Below are positions 1 to 7,430 of a stretch of DNA of 12,072 nucleotides, in pieces. A program made the position numbers and the translations under genes. The notes under the pieces were generated by a model, which worked only from the letters and a program-made list of their open reading frames with translations, was not told the origin of the DNA and searched no databases. Location of the stretch: positions 1 to 12,072 of the forward strand of contig JACMQR010000192.1 of assembly GCA_014376885.1 (NCBI GenBank). Direction: 5' to 3'. The stretch comes from Polaromonas sp. GTDB taxonomy: Bacteria; Pseudomonadota; Gammaproteobacteria; Burkholderiales; Burkholderiaceae_C. Numbering within the stretch: position 1 is the stretch's first letter; each line of letters opens with the position of its first letter.

Positions 1-867
1 AAACTGCAGGTCACGCTCTGGCTTGAGCGCCGCACCCAGGCGGGCCAGGTCGAACTGCTGGAGCTTTTCGTCGAGCAGTTCGTTTTTCACGCCCTTGGCG
101 ATGAACTCGGGGAAATAGCTGGGGTAGCGAGTCACCATGGCGGCGTGATCGACCTCCTCGCCCAGCACTTCGCGCCGGATGGTGTGCATCAGCAGGCGGG
201 CGGTGGCGTAGGTGTAGTCCGGATCTCTTTCAATCAAGGTGCGCGCCGCCAGGATGGACGCTTTGTACACCTCGTCGATCGGCACGCCGTCATACAGGTT
301 GCGCATGGTTTCAATAACGATCGGATCGGCTTTCACGCCAGCGCCAAGATTGGCGCATGACGCGGCGATCAAGGCCTGCAGCTTGCCAATGTCCAGTGCC
401 ACGCGTTTTCCGCCGTCGATGACATGGAGCAGCGGCGCTGGCGGCGCGGCTTGCGCCTGCAGGGCGCGCTCCTGGTGGTGCTTTTCACGGTACAGCACAT
501 AGGCGCGGGCTATTTCGTGGTGGCTGCCGCGCATCAGGCCTAGCTCAACCTGGTCCTGCACATCTTCGATGTGAAAGGTTCCGCCGCTCGGGCGCGAACG
601 CATCAAGGCCCGCACCACGGCCTGGGTCAGGCTGTCAACGGTCTCGCGCACGCTGGCCGATGCCGCGCCCTGGGTGCCATGAACGGCCAGGAAGGCCTTC
701 ATCATGGCCACGGCGATCTTGTGTGGCTCAAAGGCAACAACGGATCCGTTGCGGCGAATGATCTGGTAGTTGGCCAGCGAAGTTGACGCCAACAGGGCGC
801 TGCTCGGGCCGGAGGTGCCGGCTGGGCTGTCGGGGCGAAGGGGCAATGCGTAGGGGGCTGTTTGCAT
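1..867 (-). CDS. nrdA: Ribonucleoside-diphosphate reductase large (alpha) subunit, N-terminal part; runs off the left edge
   Basis: Class Ia ribonucleotide reductase alpha subunit, which with NrdB reduces ribonucleoside diphosphates to deoxyribonucleotides in the cytoplasm. The minus-strand frame is open from ATG at 867 to base 1 (289 codons, 3' end missing). After a low-complexity leader of about 33 residues comes an ATP-cone (about 34-130), with YQIIRRNGSVVAFEPHKI followed by the helical MMKAFLAVHG segment. A second cone-like region (about 147-235) precedes the start of the reductase body, which includes DPDYTYATARLLM at about 216-228. Tandem cones are known in Pseudomonas aeruginosa NrdA, where the cone is the dATP/ATP activity switch. 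The catalytic cysteines and the specificity site lie outside the window. No strong Shine-Dalgarno sequence precedes the ATG (only GAGAAAA close by), so the exact start is less certain than the identity. Two NrdR-type boxes lie 140-186 bp upstream. Confidence 0.93.
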   Translation of the reverse strand, partial: MQTAPYALPLRPDSPAGTSGPSSALLASTSLANYQIIRRNGSVVAFEPHKIAVAMMKAFLAVHGTQGAASASVRETVDSLTQAVVRALMRSRPSGGTFHIEDVQDQVELGLMRGSHHEIARAYVLYREKHHQERALQAQAAPPAPLLHVIDGGKRVALDIGKLQALIAASCANLGAGVKADPIVIETMRNLYDGVPIDEVYKASILAARTLIERDPDYTYATARLLMHTIRREVLGEEVDHAAMVTRYPSYFPEFIAKGVKNELLDEKLQQFDLARLGAALKPERDLQF

Positions 868-1006
868 GATTTTCTCGGGTGGGGTGCTGTATCGGGCAGC
901 GATTGTCAAGGCTGGCGTGGGTTCGGAGTTCGTGAAAAACTGACCGATTTGGCCGCTGGTTCATTTGGCGGCGGGCTTGTGTCTGGATTGGCCTGCTTTT
1001 GTCTAG

Positions 1007-1022
1007 GCACTATACCTAGTGT
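1007..1022. promoter_or_regulatory. NrdR box, promoter-proximal to nrdA
   Basis: GCACTATACCTAGTGT closely fits the NrdR consensus acaCwAtATaTwgtgt. NrdR is the zinc-finger/ATP-cone repressor of ribonucleotide reductase genes and normally binds paired boxes. The partner box is 31 bp away start to start (15 bp between boxes), the three-helical-turn spacing typical of NrdR sites. Confidence 0.8.
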
Positions 1023-1037
1023 CTGGACGACCCGCAA
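1009..1037 (-). promoter_or_regulatory. Candidate sigma70 promoter for nrdA, overlapping an NrdR box
   Basis: Reading the minus strand, TTGCGG (1037-1032) and TATAGT (1014-1009) are separated by exactly 17 bp. The -10 matches 5/6 of TATAAT and the -35 keeps the TTG core. The -10 hexamer lies inside the left NrdR box and the second box starts just upstream of the -35, a layout that fits repression by blocking RNA polymerase. Assigned by eye only. Confidence 0.5.
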
Positions 1038-1053
1038 CCACTACCGGTAGTGT
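1038..1053. promoter_or_regulatory. NrdR box, promoter-distal to nrdA
   Basis: CCACTACCGGTAGTGT. The inner 14 bases (1039-1052) are a perfect palindrome, CACTACCGGTAGTG. It keeps the CACTA/TAGTG half sites of NrdR boxes, but the centre is CCGG instead of the usual A/T-rich core. Its pairing with the box at 1007-1022 at 31 bp spacing supports the assignment. Confidence 0.78.
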
Positions 1054-1174
1054 ACCGATGCAAAAGTGTTGCAGAAAAGTTTAAGGGTTCTTATTGCCGT
1101 TGCGGTGGTTGCAGACCGGTGATTTTTACCGAGCTGGCCAGTCCGCTGGGCTGGGTGCGGCAAATGGGTGTCTT

Positions 1175-1780
1175 TCAGGCGGGCCCGGGCCAGAGCCGGT
1201 CGGGCAATGCCAGAGAGTTCTTCAGCCGCTGCCAGTCGAATCCAGGGCCCGGGTCCGATTTGCGGCCGGGCGCAATGTGTTCGTGCCCGGCAATATGCCC
1301 GATCGGATAGGCCTGGCAAAGCGCGGCGCACAGGCTGGCAAGGGTTTCGTACTGAGGGGTTTCAAAGGTCTGCCCCTCAAGACCTTCGAGCTCGATGCCG
1401 ATGGAGTCGTCATTGCACTGGCTTCGCCCCCGGTAAGCCGACTGGCCGGCATGCCAGGCCCGGTCGGCACAGCTGACAAACTGCCACAGCGCGCCGCTGC
1501 GGGCAATGAAAAAATGGGCTGAGACCTGCAGGCCCCGGATGCCATTGAACCATGGGTGCGCTTGCCAGTCGAGCTGGTTGGTGAACAGGCGCTGCACGTT
1601 GCCATTGCCGAACTCGCCCGGCGGCAGGCTGATGGAGTGGAGCACGATCAGGTCGGTCTGCAACCCGGGCGGTCGCGCGCCGAAGTTGTCCGAGGGCAGG
1701 GCGCGGGCATGGCGGTACCAGCCGCTGCGCCACAGGCCAGAGCCCGGCGGCGAGCCGGCCAGCTCAGGCAAGGTGGTCAT
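1175..1780 (-). CDS. ampD: 1,6-anhydro-N-acetylmuramyl-L-alanine amidase (AmpD)
   Basis: Cytoplasmic zinc amidase that cleaves the stem peptide from 1,6-anhydro-MurNAc muropeptides during cell-wall recycling. Its loss derepresses AmpR-dependent beta-lactamase in bacteria that carry that system. With the start at 1780 the protein is 201 aa, near the usual AmpD length of about 185-200. Visible are LIVLHSISLPPG (zinc ligand H48), SIGIELEG (catalytic E130), and AGHEHIAPGRKSDPGP, supplying zinc ligands H166 and D176 and catalytic K174. An in-frame ATG at 1801 would add 7 residues but has no ribosome site; the ATG at 1780 has AGGGAG about 12 nt upstream. Either start overlaps the 3' end of pilR (17 nt with the chosen one), so it is probably translated from the same message. 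No signal peptide is seen, consistent with the cytoplasmic AmpD type rather than the periplasmic AmiD type. Confidence 0.93.
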   Translation of the reverse strand: MTTLPELAGSPPGSGLWRSGWYRHARALPSDNFGARPPGLQTDLIVLHSISLPPGEFGNGNVQRLFTNQLDWQAHPWFNGIRGLQVSAHFFIARSGALWQFVSCADRAWHAGQSAYRGRSQCNDDSIGIELEGLEGQTFETPQYETLASLCAALCQAYPIGHIAGHEHIAPGRKSDPGPGFDWQRLKNSLALPDRLWPGPA

Positions 1781-3221
1781 GGTTGTCGGCCGCTCCCTCA
1801 TCGCCGGGCGTGGTGATGCCCAGGCGGTCGATCCGGTAGCGTATCTGGCGCAGGCTCATGCCCAGCCGGCTGGCGGCGGCGGTCCGGTTAAAACCGGTCT
1901 CCTGCAACACTGCCACCAGAATGCTGCGCTCTTGCTGGTCAAGGAAGGTCTGCAGGTTTTCCGGAACGGCAACCTGCGCTTCGCTCGCCTCGCCGGGTTG
2001 CAACAAGCCGTCTTCTCCAAGAGCGATTGTCCGGTGCAAAATATTTTCCAGCTCGCGGACATTGCCGTTGAGCGGCAAGGCGCGCAACCGCGTCACGACG
2101 GCCGGATTCAGCGCCTGAGTCTCCAGCCCCGACTCCTGGCAGATTCTTGCCAGCAGGGCGCTGCAAAGCGCCGGCAAATCGTCCAGCCGTTCGCGCAGTG
2201 GCGGCACCACGATCTCGATCACGTTGAGCCGGTAGTACAGGTCCTGCCGGAACGAGCCGGCCAGCACGCCGGCCGCCAGGTCCTTGTGGGTGGCGCTGAC
2301 GATACGCACATCAACCAGGTCTTCCTGGGCAGAGCCCAGGGGGCGCACCGTTCGTTCCTGGACGGCCCGCAGCAGCTTGGACTGCATGGCCAGCGGCAGG
2401 TCGCCAATCTCGTCGAGAAACAGCGTTCCGCCCTTGGCCGCCTGGAAGTAGCCCAGCCGGTCCTGCGCCGCGCCGGTATAGGCACCCTTGCGGGCGCCGA
2501 AAAATTCCGCCTCCAGAAGATTTTCAGGAATGGCGCCGCAATTGACCGCGACAAACGGACCGCCGGCCCGGTGGCTGCAGCCATGGACAGCACGCGCCAC
2601 AAGCTCCTTGCCGGTGCCGGACTCGCCGCGAATGAGCACCGGCGCCATGCTGCCGGCCACCTTGACGATGCGCGATTTCACCGCCTGCATCACCGGCGTC
2701 TGGCCGACCAGCTTTTGCAGCGCCGCTGCCGCATCGGCCGACGCGCCGGGCAGCGCGGCCGGGCTGGCAGCCGGCAGCGCAGCCGGCCCGGCCGCGCGCA
2801 GGTCGTTCCTGGCCGCACTGCGGCCGACATTTCGGGTTTCCTGCACGGCCGATGCCACGACACTGCGGAACTGCTTGAGGTCGACCGGCTTGGTGAGGTA
2901 GTCAAATGCGCCGGCCTTGAGCGCCTCGACCGCATTTTCAGCCGAACCGTGGGCGGTGATGACCACGCAGCGCTCGGCACGCTGACCGGTGGCCAGCTCG
3001 CGCAGCAGCTCCAGTCCCAGGCCGTCAGGCAGGCGCATGTCGGTGATGATCGCATCGAAACGGCCGGCCTTGAGCTGCTCCCGGGCCTGCAGCAGGTCGC
3101 CGGCCGCCTCGACCTGGTAGCCCTGGCGCAGCAGCGTCAGCTCGTAAAGCGTGCGCAGGTCCGGCTCGTCGTCAATGATCAAAATGCGGGCCGGTGCGGC
3201 TGAAGGGACTTGCATGCGCAT
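1764..3221 (-). CDS. pilR: Type IV pilus sigma54-dependent response regulator PilR (NtrC family)
   Basis: 485-aa regulator that, when phosphorylated by PilS, activates sigma54 promoters such as pilA. The receiver domain (about 11-125) has the acidic pair D17/D18, phospho-acceptor D61 in IITDMRLPD, T89 and K111. An Ala/Pro-rich linker (about 140-168) follows. The AAA+ domain (about 172-405) has Walker A GESGTGKE (199-206), the sigma54-contact loop as GAYTGA (246-251, F-to-Y variant of GAFTGA) and Walker B GGTLFLDEIGD (264-274). A Fis-type helix-turn-helix (about 443-466, NRTAAASRLGMSLRQIRY) ends the protein. It follows pilS by 6 nt. An alternative start two codons in (ATG at 3215) has GAAGGG about 8 nt upstream and may be the true start; the ATG at 3221 sits almost on that ribosome site. 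NtrC-type regulators are numerous, but adjacency to a six-helix PilS-like kinase makes the name likely. Confidence 0.92.
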   Translation of the reverse strand: MRMQVPSAAPARILIIDDEPDLRTLYELTLLRQGYQVEAAGDLLQAREQLKAGRFDAIITDMRLPDGLGLELLRELATGQRAERCVVITAHGSAENAVEALKAGAFDYLTKPVDLKQFRSVVASAVQETRNVGRSAARNDLRAAGPAALPAASPAALPGASADAAAALQKLVGQTPVMQAVKSRIVKVAGSMAPVLIRGESGTGKELVARAVHGCSHRAGGPFVAVNCGAIPENLLEAEFFGARKGAYTGAAQDRLGYFQAAKGGTLFLDEIGDLPLAMQSKLLRAVQERTVRPLGSAQEDLVDVRIVSATHKDLAAGVLAGSFRQDLYYRLNVIEIVVPPLRERLDDLPALCSALLARICQESGLETQALNPAVVTRLRALPLNGNVRELENILHRTIALGEDGLLQPGEASEAQVAVPENLQTFLDQQERSILVAVLQETGFNRTAAASRLGMSLRQIRYRIDRLGITTPGDEGAADNHDHLA

Positions 3222-3227
3222 GGCCCT

Positions 3228-4946
3228 TCAGACAAGCACCGAGTCCAGGCCGGACATTTGCGACTGCAGCAACGGACCGGCGGGCTGGAACGCGATAAAA
3301 AATTCATTGCCCGGTGTGTTGCCCCGCGGCACGCGCTGGTAGCCAATTTGCGCGCCATAGCGCTCGCACAGTTCGCGGCAGATGTAAAGGCCCAGCCCGC
3401 TCGAGCGGGTTTCGGAGGAGAAAAACGGCTCGAACAGATGCGCCTGGACAGTTTCCTCAAGCGGCTGGCCGTCGCTCCAGACCGCCAGTCGGGCATGGCC
3501 GGGGGCGGCCAGATGGGTGCTTACTTCAACGGACTGCAGCGCGCCGCTGGCATAGCGCAGCGCATTGTCCAGCAAGTTGATGAGCAGGCGGCGCAAATGG
3601 TCGGTGTCAAAACAGACCGCTGCGTTGCCGCTGTGGGTGCTGATGCACAGCACTGCCGACGCGCTGCATTGCCGCGCCCAGTCACCGGCCATCTGCCGTG
3701 CGGCCTCGTCGAGCTCCACAGCGGTGTTCTGAGGCGCCGCGATTTGTTGCTGGGCATGGGAGATATGGAGCACTTCAGTGACGATTTTTGCCAGGCGCTG
3801 CGCGTTTTGGCCGATCATGCCGGTCAGCTGGCGCTGGCCGGCGTCGATCAGGTCTTCTTCCAGCAGGGCATTGGCCTGCGAAATCGCCGCCAGCGGATTG
3901 CGGATCTCATGGGCCACGGCCGCCGACATGCGTCCCATGGCGGCCAGCTTGTCGATGCGAATACGCGCTTCGAGCTCGCGCAGGTCGGCCAGAAACATGA
4001 CGCACAGGCTCTCTTGCGAGCCGTCGTTCGACCGCGTCAGCCGCGAGCGCACCTGCAGCCGCCGGGTGTTCAGACCCGGGCAGGCCAGGCTGACCGTGCT
4101 TTCCTGGGCAGACTGCTCCCCGAAGGTCTGCCGCACCAGCTCAAGCAAGGGCTGCCAGGCCGGTTGGGCGTCCAGATTGAAGGGCGCCGGACAGGACATT
4201 TCCGGAGCCGCCAGCTGGTGTCGGGCCGCCGGGTTGGCCGAGCGAACCCAGCCCTTGGCATCCATCACCAGCACGCCCTCGGCCAGCGTGGCCACCACCA
4301 TTTCGTTGACCTGGATCTGCAGGCGGGCGGCCGACCGGCTTTTTTGGCCGAGCCTTTCCTCCCGCGCCAGCCGCACAGCGAGCTGGTTGGCCAGCAGGGC
4401 CACCAAAAACAGGCCCGAGCCGCTCAGGGCTGCCTGCAACCAACGCGCATTGACATCACCGCTGCCCCGCACCGAACTCCACAATACATCGGCCAGCAGC
4501 AGCAAGGTCACGCTGGCCGCCGTGCCCAAAGCCAGCATGAGCGGGCCGAGCACCGAAGCCAGCAGCACCGGCAGCGCAAACAGCGCCGAGTAGTTAAGCG
4601 GGCTGGCCTGAGAAAAGTTAAGCAGCGCGAACGCCGCCATGTCCGCGCCGAGGGTGGCCACCCACAAACCGGAAAAATGGTCGGTTTGCAGCCTGGAGTG
4701 CCTCAGGAACCGAATCGCCAGCGTCGCGCAAAGGTAGGCAACGCACACGCCCAGCGTCCAGTGACTGGCCGGCATGCCCAGTGCCTGAAGCGCCAGCTGC
4801 ACCGTCACCAGCACAACGGCAATCGCAATGCGGGCGTTCATGAAGACCAGCCATAGCCGGCCTGGCGCGCCGCCGGGATTTTCCGGCTCCCAGGCGCCGG
4901 CCAGGTTTGGCGCGTCACTTTCCCGAAGAGGCGATGGCCGCTTCAT
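3228..4946 (-). CDS. pilS: Type IV pilus sensor histidine kinase PilS
   Basis: 572-aa inner-membrane sensor kinase partnering PilR. The N-terminal half holds about six hydrophobic segments (roughly 33-55, 64-80, 92-110, 119-137, 139-157, 170-190), the architecture known for PilS. A PAS-like stretch follows (about 208-320, MVVATLAEGVLVMDAKGWV). The HisKA domain has AAVAHEIRNPLAAIS with phospho-acceptor H346. The ATPase domain shows the N box LLINLLDNALRY (N457, N461), a G1 box with D492-x-G-like SDGQPL, an F box LFEPFFSS and the G2 box SSGLGLYI (516-522). All catalytic motifs are intact. The start codon directly abuts the stop of the upstream small gene (TGAATG), with GGAG 5 nt upstream of the ATG, so the two are almost certainly cotranscribed. 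Compared with many PilS proteins it has a 30-residue polar, Pro/Gly-rich N-terminal extension before the first membrane helix. Confidence 0.92.
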   Translation of the reverse strand: MKRPSPLRESDAPNLAGAWEPENPGGAPGRLWLVFMNARIAIAVVLVTVQLALQALGMPASHWTLGVCVAYLCATLAIRFLRHSRLQTDHFSGLWVATLGADMAAFALLNFSQASPLNYSALFALPVLLASVLGPLMLALGTAASVTLLLLADVLWSSVRGSGDVNARWLQAALSGSGLFLVALLANQLAVRLAREERLGQKSRSAARLQIQVNEMVVATLAEGVLVMDAKGWVRSANPAARHQLAAPEMSCPAPFNLDAQPAWQPLLELVRQTFGEQSAQESTVSLACPGLNTRRLQVRSRLTRSNDGSQESLCVMFLADLRELEARIRIDKLAAMGRMSAAVAHEIRNPLAAISQANALLEEDLIDAGQRQLTGMIGQNAQRLAKIVTEVLHISHAQQQIAAPQNTAVELDEAARQMAGDWARQCSASAVLCISTHSGNAAVCFDTDHLRRLLINLLDNALRYASGALQSVEVSTHLAAPGHARLAVWSDGQPLEETVQAHLFEPFFSSETRSSGLGLYICRELCERYGAQIGYQRVPRGNTPGNEFFIAFQPAGPLLQSQMSGLDSVLV

Positions 4947-5189
4947 TCAGGCTCCAGCTTCACGGCGGTGCGCCTCGCTGCAGTAAACGCCGCCCCGGCC
5001 GACCAGGGCTTCGGACTGCGCCAGGTGAACCTTGCACAGCGCGCAGACCACGGTTGGGGTGATGGGCTTTTCTGGCGCTGACCGGTTGGCAGCGCGGCGT
5101 GCCTGCGCTGCCTCGTCATGGCGGCGGCGGCTGACCCGCCAAAGCCAGAACACCACCAAGGCCAGGACGATGACGAGCAGGTATTTCAT
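4947..5189 (-). CDS. PP0621-family small membrane-anchored protein with a zinc-like Cys/His motif
   Basis: 80-aa protein of unknown function. Residues 3-17 form a single hydrophobic N-terminal anchor, then a basic cytoplasmic stretch (RRRH, RRAANR). The C-terminal part has C49-x2-C52, then C70-x3-H74 in GGVYCSEAHRR, resembling a small zinc-binding knuckle. I recognise it as the conserved hypothetical family usually annotated PP0621, found beside pilSR and ccsA in beta- and gammaproteobacteria. Its ATG overlaps the ccsA stop (ATGA) and its stop abuts the pilS ATG, so it is embedded in one translational chain. Linkage to PilS is suggestive, but no role is known to me. Confidence 0.8.
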   Translation of the reverse strand: MKYLLVIVLALVVFWLWRVSRRRHDEAAQARRAANRSAPEKPITPTVVCALCKVHLAQSEALVGRGGVYCSEAHRREAGA

Positions 5190-5986
5190 GCCCGCCCCAA
5201 AATGACTTCAAGGACAAAGCGCGAGCCGACATAGCTCAGCAGCAGCAGGCCGGTGCCCAGGTAAAGCACCCGAACGGCCTTGAGGCCGCGCCAGCCCAGG
5301 CGTGCCCGGCCGGTCAGCAAGCCGGCAAAGGCCGCCCAGGCGAGCAGCGAAAACACCGTTTTGTGGTCCCATTTCCAGACCAGGCCGGGACCGTAGAGGG
5401 TTTCGGCAAACAGCCAGCCCACCGCCAGGGTGGCCGAAAGCAACACGAAGCCGGCTTCAACGAACCGGAAGGTCAGCCGTTCCAGGGTCAGCAGCGGAAC
5501 CCCGGTATCGATCTGCCCGCCCTGGCGGATGGCGCGCTCGGCGCGCACCATCAGCCAGCCATGCACGGCAGCGGCTGCAAACAGGCCATACGATGCGATG
5601 CCCAGGGCCCAGTGCAGCGGCAGCCACGCCGAAGCAATCGCGTGGTAGGCGGTGCCCGGGAAGACCAGCGACAGCAGCACGGCGGCGGTGCCCAGTCCGG
5701 CCAGCGCCCAGTGCGCCTGAAGTTGCGGAAACAGCCGGCGCTCCACCGCGTACACCGTCAGCAACAGCCACACGGTCATCGACAGCGCTGGGGCGAAACC
5801 GAACCGCGGGGGGGTGCCCAGCAGAGCCTCGACCAGGGTCAGCGCATGCAGCAGCCAGGCCGCCAGCAGCAAGCCGCGCACCGTGCTTTTGCCCAGGCGG
5901 GACGTGGCCAGCGCCAGGACGGCGTAGGCAGTGGCCGCCCCGGCCGCTGCCGCAAAAACCCCGGCATTGCTGAAAGCTAAAATCAT
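5186..5986 (-). CDS. CcsA/HemX/YpjD-family polytopic membrane protein (cytochrome c assembly-like)
   Basis: 266-aa inner-membrane protein with about eight hydrophobic helices (roughly 5-27, 38-57, 66-83, 93-110, 122-147, 177-196, 209-226, 236-260). It carries the hallmark conserved histidines and tryptophans of the CcsA/CcmC superfamily: H47 (AWLLHALTL), H125 (LPLHWALGIASYG) and WKWDHKTVFSLLAW with H208. These families bind or handle heme, but the YpjD branch that neighbours ffh in many proteobacteria, including E. coli, has no firmly assigned role, so calling it a cytochrome c assembly factor is by family only. A GTG at 5989 is also in frame directly before the chosen ATG at 5986, and neither has a strong ribosome site. 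It is first in the minus-strand cluster and shares a 4-nt ATGA overlap with the next gene. Confidence 0.85.
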   Translation of the reverse strand: MILAFSNAGVFAAAAGAATAYAVLALATSRLGKSTVRGLLLAAWLLHALTLVEALLGTPPRFGFAPALSMTVWLLLTVYAVERRLFPQLQAHWALAGLGTAAVLLSLVFPGTAYHAIASAWLPLHWALGIASYGLFAAAAVHGWLMVRAERAIRQGGQIDTGVPLLTLERLTFRFVEAGFVLLSATLAVGWLFAETLYGPGLVWKWDHKTVFSLLAWAAFAGLLTGRARLGWRGLKAVRVLYLGTGLLLLSYVGSRFVLEVILGRA

Positions 5987-6050
5987 CACCAGAGTTTAGC
6001 GCCTGGCCAGGTTCCCCCGAGGCCTCCGGCATACCGCAGCCTACCCTTTC

Positions 6051-6054
6051 AGGA
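6051..6054 (+). promoter_or_regulatory. Ribosome binding site of ffh
   Basis: AGGA, 9 nt before the ATG at 6064. It supports this start over the downstream in-frame methionine codons. Confidence 0.6.
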
Positions 6055-6063
6055 CACCCATTC

Positions 6064-7422
6064 ATGGCCACAGCCCTTACTGACAAGTTATCCCGCCTCG
6101 TGAAGGAAATGCGCGGCCAGGCGCGCATCACCGAGTCGAATGTGCAGGACATGCTGCGCGAAGTGCGCATGGCATTGCTGGAGGCCGACGTCGCCCTGCC
6201 GGTGGTGCGCGACTTCATCGCCCGCGTCAAGGACAAGGCGCTGGGCCAGGAGGTGATGGGCTCGCTGTCGCCAGGCCAGGCGCTGGTCGGCATCGTCAGC
6301 AAGGAGCTGGCCACCACCATGGGCGAGGGCGTGAGCGACATCAACCTGGCCGCGCAGCCGCCGGCGGTGATCCTGATGGCCGGCCTGCAGGGCGCCGGCA
6401 AGACCACCACGACCGCCAAGCTGGCCAAGCACCTGATCGAAAAGCGCAAGAAAAAGGTCCTGACGGTGTCCGGCGACGTCTACCGGCCGGCGGCCATCGA
6501 GCAGCTCAAGGTCGTCACCAAGCAGGCTGGCGCCGAATGGTTTCCCAGCTCGCCCGAGCAAAAGCCGGCCGACATCGCGCGCGCCGCGCTGGATTACGCC
6601 AAGCGCCATTTCTTTGATGTGCTGCTGGTCGACACCGCCGGCCGGCTGGCGATTGACGAGGCCTTGATGGCCGAGATCAAGGAGCTGCATGCCATCTTGA
6701 AGCCGGTCGAGACGCTGTTCGTGGTCGATGCGATGCAGGGCCAGGATGCGGTCAACACCGCCAAAGCCTTCAAGGAGGCACTGCCGCTGACCGGCATCAT
6801 TTTGACCAAGACCGACGGCGACTCGCGCGGCGGCGCAGCGCTGTCGGTGCGCCAGATCACCGGCGCACCGATCAAGTTCTCAGGCACCAGCGAAAAGCTC
6901 GACGGCCTGGAAGTGTTCGACGCCGAGCGCCATGCCGGCCGCATCCTGGGCATGGGCGACATCGTCGCGCTGGTCGAGCAGATGGCCTCGGGCGTCAACA
7001 TGGCGGAGGCGCAAAAGCTCGCCGCCAAGATCAAGTCCGGCGACGGCTTTGACCTGAACGATTTTTTAAGCCAGCTGCAGCAGATGAAGAGCATGGGCGG
7101 CCTCTCCAGCCTGCTCGACAAGCTGCCGGCGCAGATGGCCGCCAAGGCTGGTGCCATTGACATGGACAAGGCCGAAAAAGACATCAAGCGCAAGGAAGGC
7201 ATCATCCAGAGCATGACGCCGCTGGAGCGCCGCAAGCCCGACCTGATCAAGGCCACGCGCAAGCGGCGCATCGCCGCTGGCTCGGGCGTGCAGGTTCAGG
7301 AAGTGAACCGCCTGCTCAATGAGTTCGAGCAAATGCAAGGAATGATGAAAAAAATGAAGGGCAGCGGCATGATGAAGATGATGAAGCGCATGGGCGGCAT
7401 GAAGGGCATGCCGAAGTTTTGA
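6064..7422 (+). CDS. ffh: Signal recognition particle GTPase Ffh
   Basis: 452-aa Ffh (SRP54), which with 4.5S RNA delivers nascent inner-membrane proteins to FtsY and the translocon. The N domain (about 1-85) includes a helical ALLEADVALPVV motif. The G domain (about 86-300) shows the P-loop GLQGAGKTTTTAKLA (107-121), RPAAIEQL (141-148), DTAGR (190-194) and TKTDGD (248-253). The M domain (about 325-452) includes the RNA-binding helix-turn-helix around MTPLERRKPDLIKATRKRR (384-402) and a very methionine-rich end (MMKKMKGSGMMKMMKRM). Full length, with nothing missing. The ATG has AGGA 9 nt upstream (6051-6054). It is transcribed divergently from the ccsA-like gene across about 77 bp. The 4.5S RNA gene is not in this window. 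Confidence 0.98.
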   Translation: MATALTDKLSRLVKEMRGQARITESNVQDMLREVRMALLEADVALPVVRDFIARVKDKALGQEVMGSLSPGQALVGIVSKELATTMGEGVSDINLAAQPPAVILMAGLQGAGKTTTTAKLAKHLIEKRKKKVLTVSGDVYRPAAIEQLKVVTKQAGAEWFPSSPEQKPADIARAALDYAKRHFFDVLLVDTAGRLAIDEALMAEIKELHAILKPVETLFVVDAMQGQDAVNTAKAFKEALPLTGIILTKTDGDSRGGAALSVRQITGAPIKFSGTSEKLDGLEVFDAERHAGRILGMGDIVALVEQMASGVNMAEAQKLAAKIKSGDGFDLNDFLSQLQQMKSMGGLSSLLDKLPAQMAAKAGAIDMDKAEKDIKRKEGIIQSMTPLERRKPDLIKATRKRRIAAGSGVQVQEVNRLLNEFEQMQGMMKKMKGSGMMKMMKRMGGMKGMPKF

Positions 7423-7430
7423 GTCGAAAA

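Larger units (their letters stand above)
868..1174. other. Intergenic region between ampD stop and nrdA start (nrdA leader)
   Basis: 307 nt without a convincing gene. It contains the two NrdR-type boxes and a candidate nrdA promoter (separate entries), leaving an untranslated leader of roughly 135 nt before the nrdA ATG. Short open frames here (for example minus 728-964 and 1041-1331) have no family resemblance and overlap real genes or the operator. I found no stem followed by a T-run after the ampD stop, so a terminator for the pil/ampD cluster was not identified. Confidence 0.7.

Noticed and set aside
1134-1141. CTGGCCAG palindrome after ampD as a possible terminator
   Set aside because: Only a loopless 8-base palindrome with no T-run in the direction of ampD transcription.
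1506-3203. 565-codon plus-strand open frame antisense to pilR
   Set aside because: It lies opposite the well-supported pilR, and its translation is rich in R/Q/G/A with no recognisable domain. Long antisense frames are expected from strong third-position GC bias in a GC-rich genome.
3210-4856. 548-codon plus-strand open frame antisense to pilS
   Set aside because: Same reasoning: the opposite strand encodes a complete PilS with all kinase motifs, while this frame shows low-complexity basic sequence only.
5457-6449. 330-codon minus-strand frame spanning the ccsA-like/ffh intergenic region
   Set aside because: It overlaps both the ccsA-like gene (other frame) and ffh (opposite strand) and has no domain of its own.
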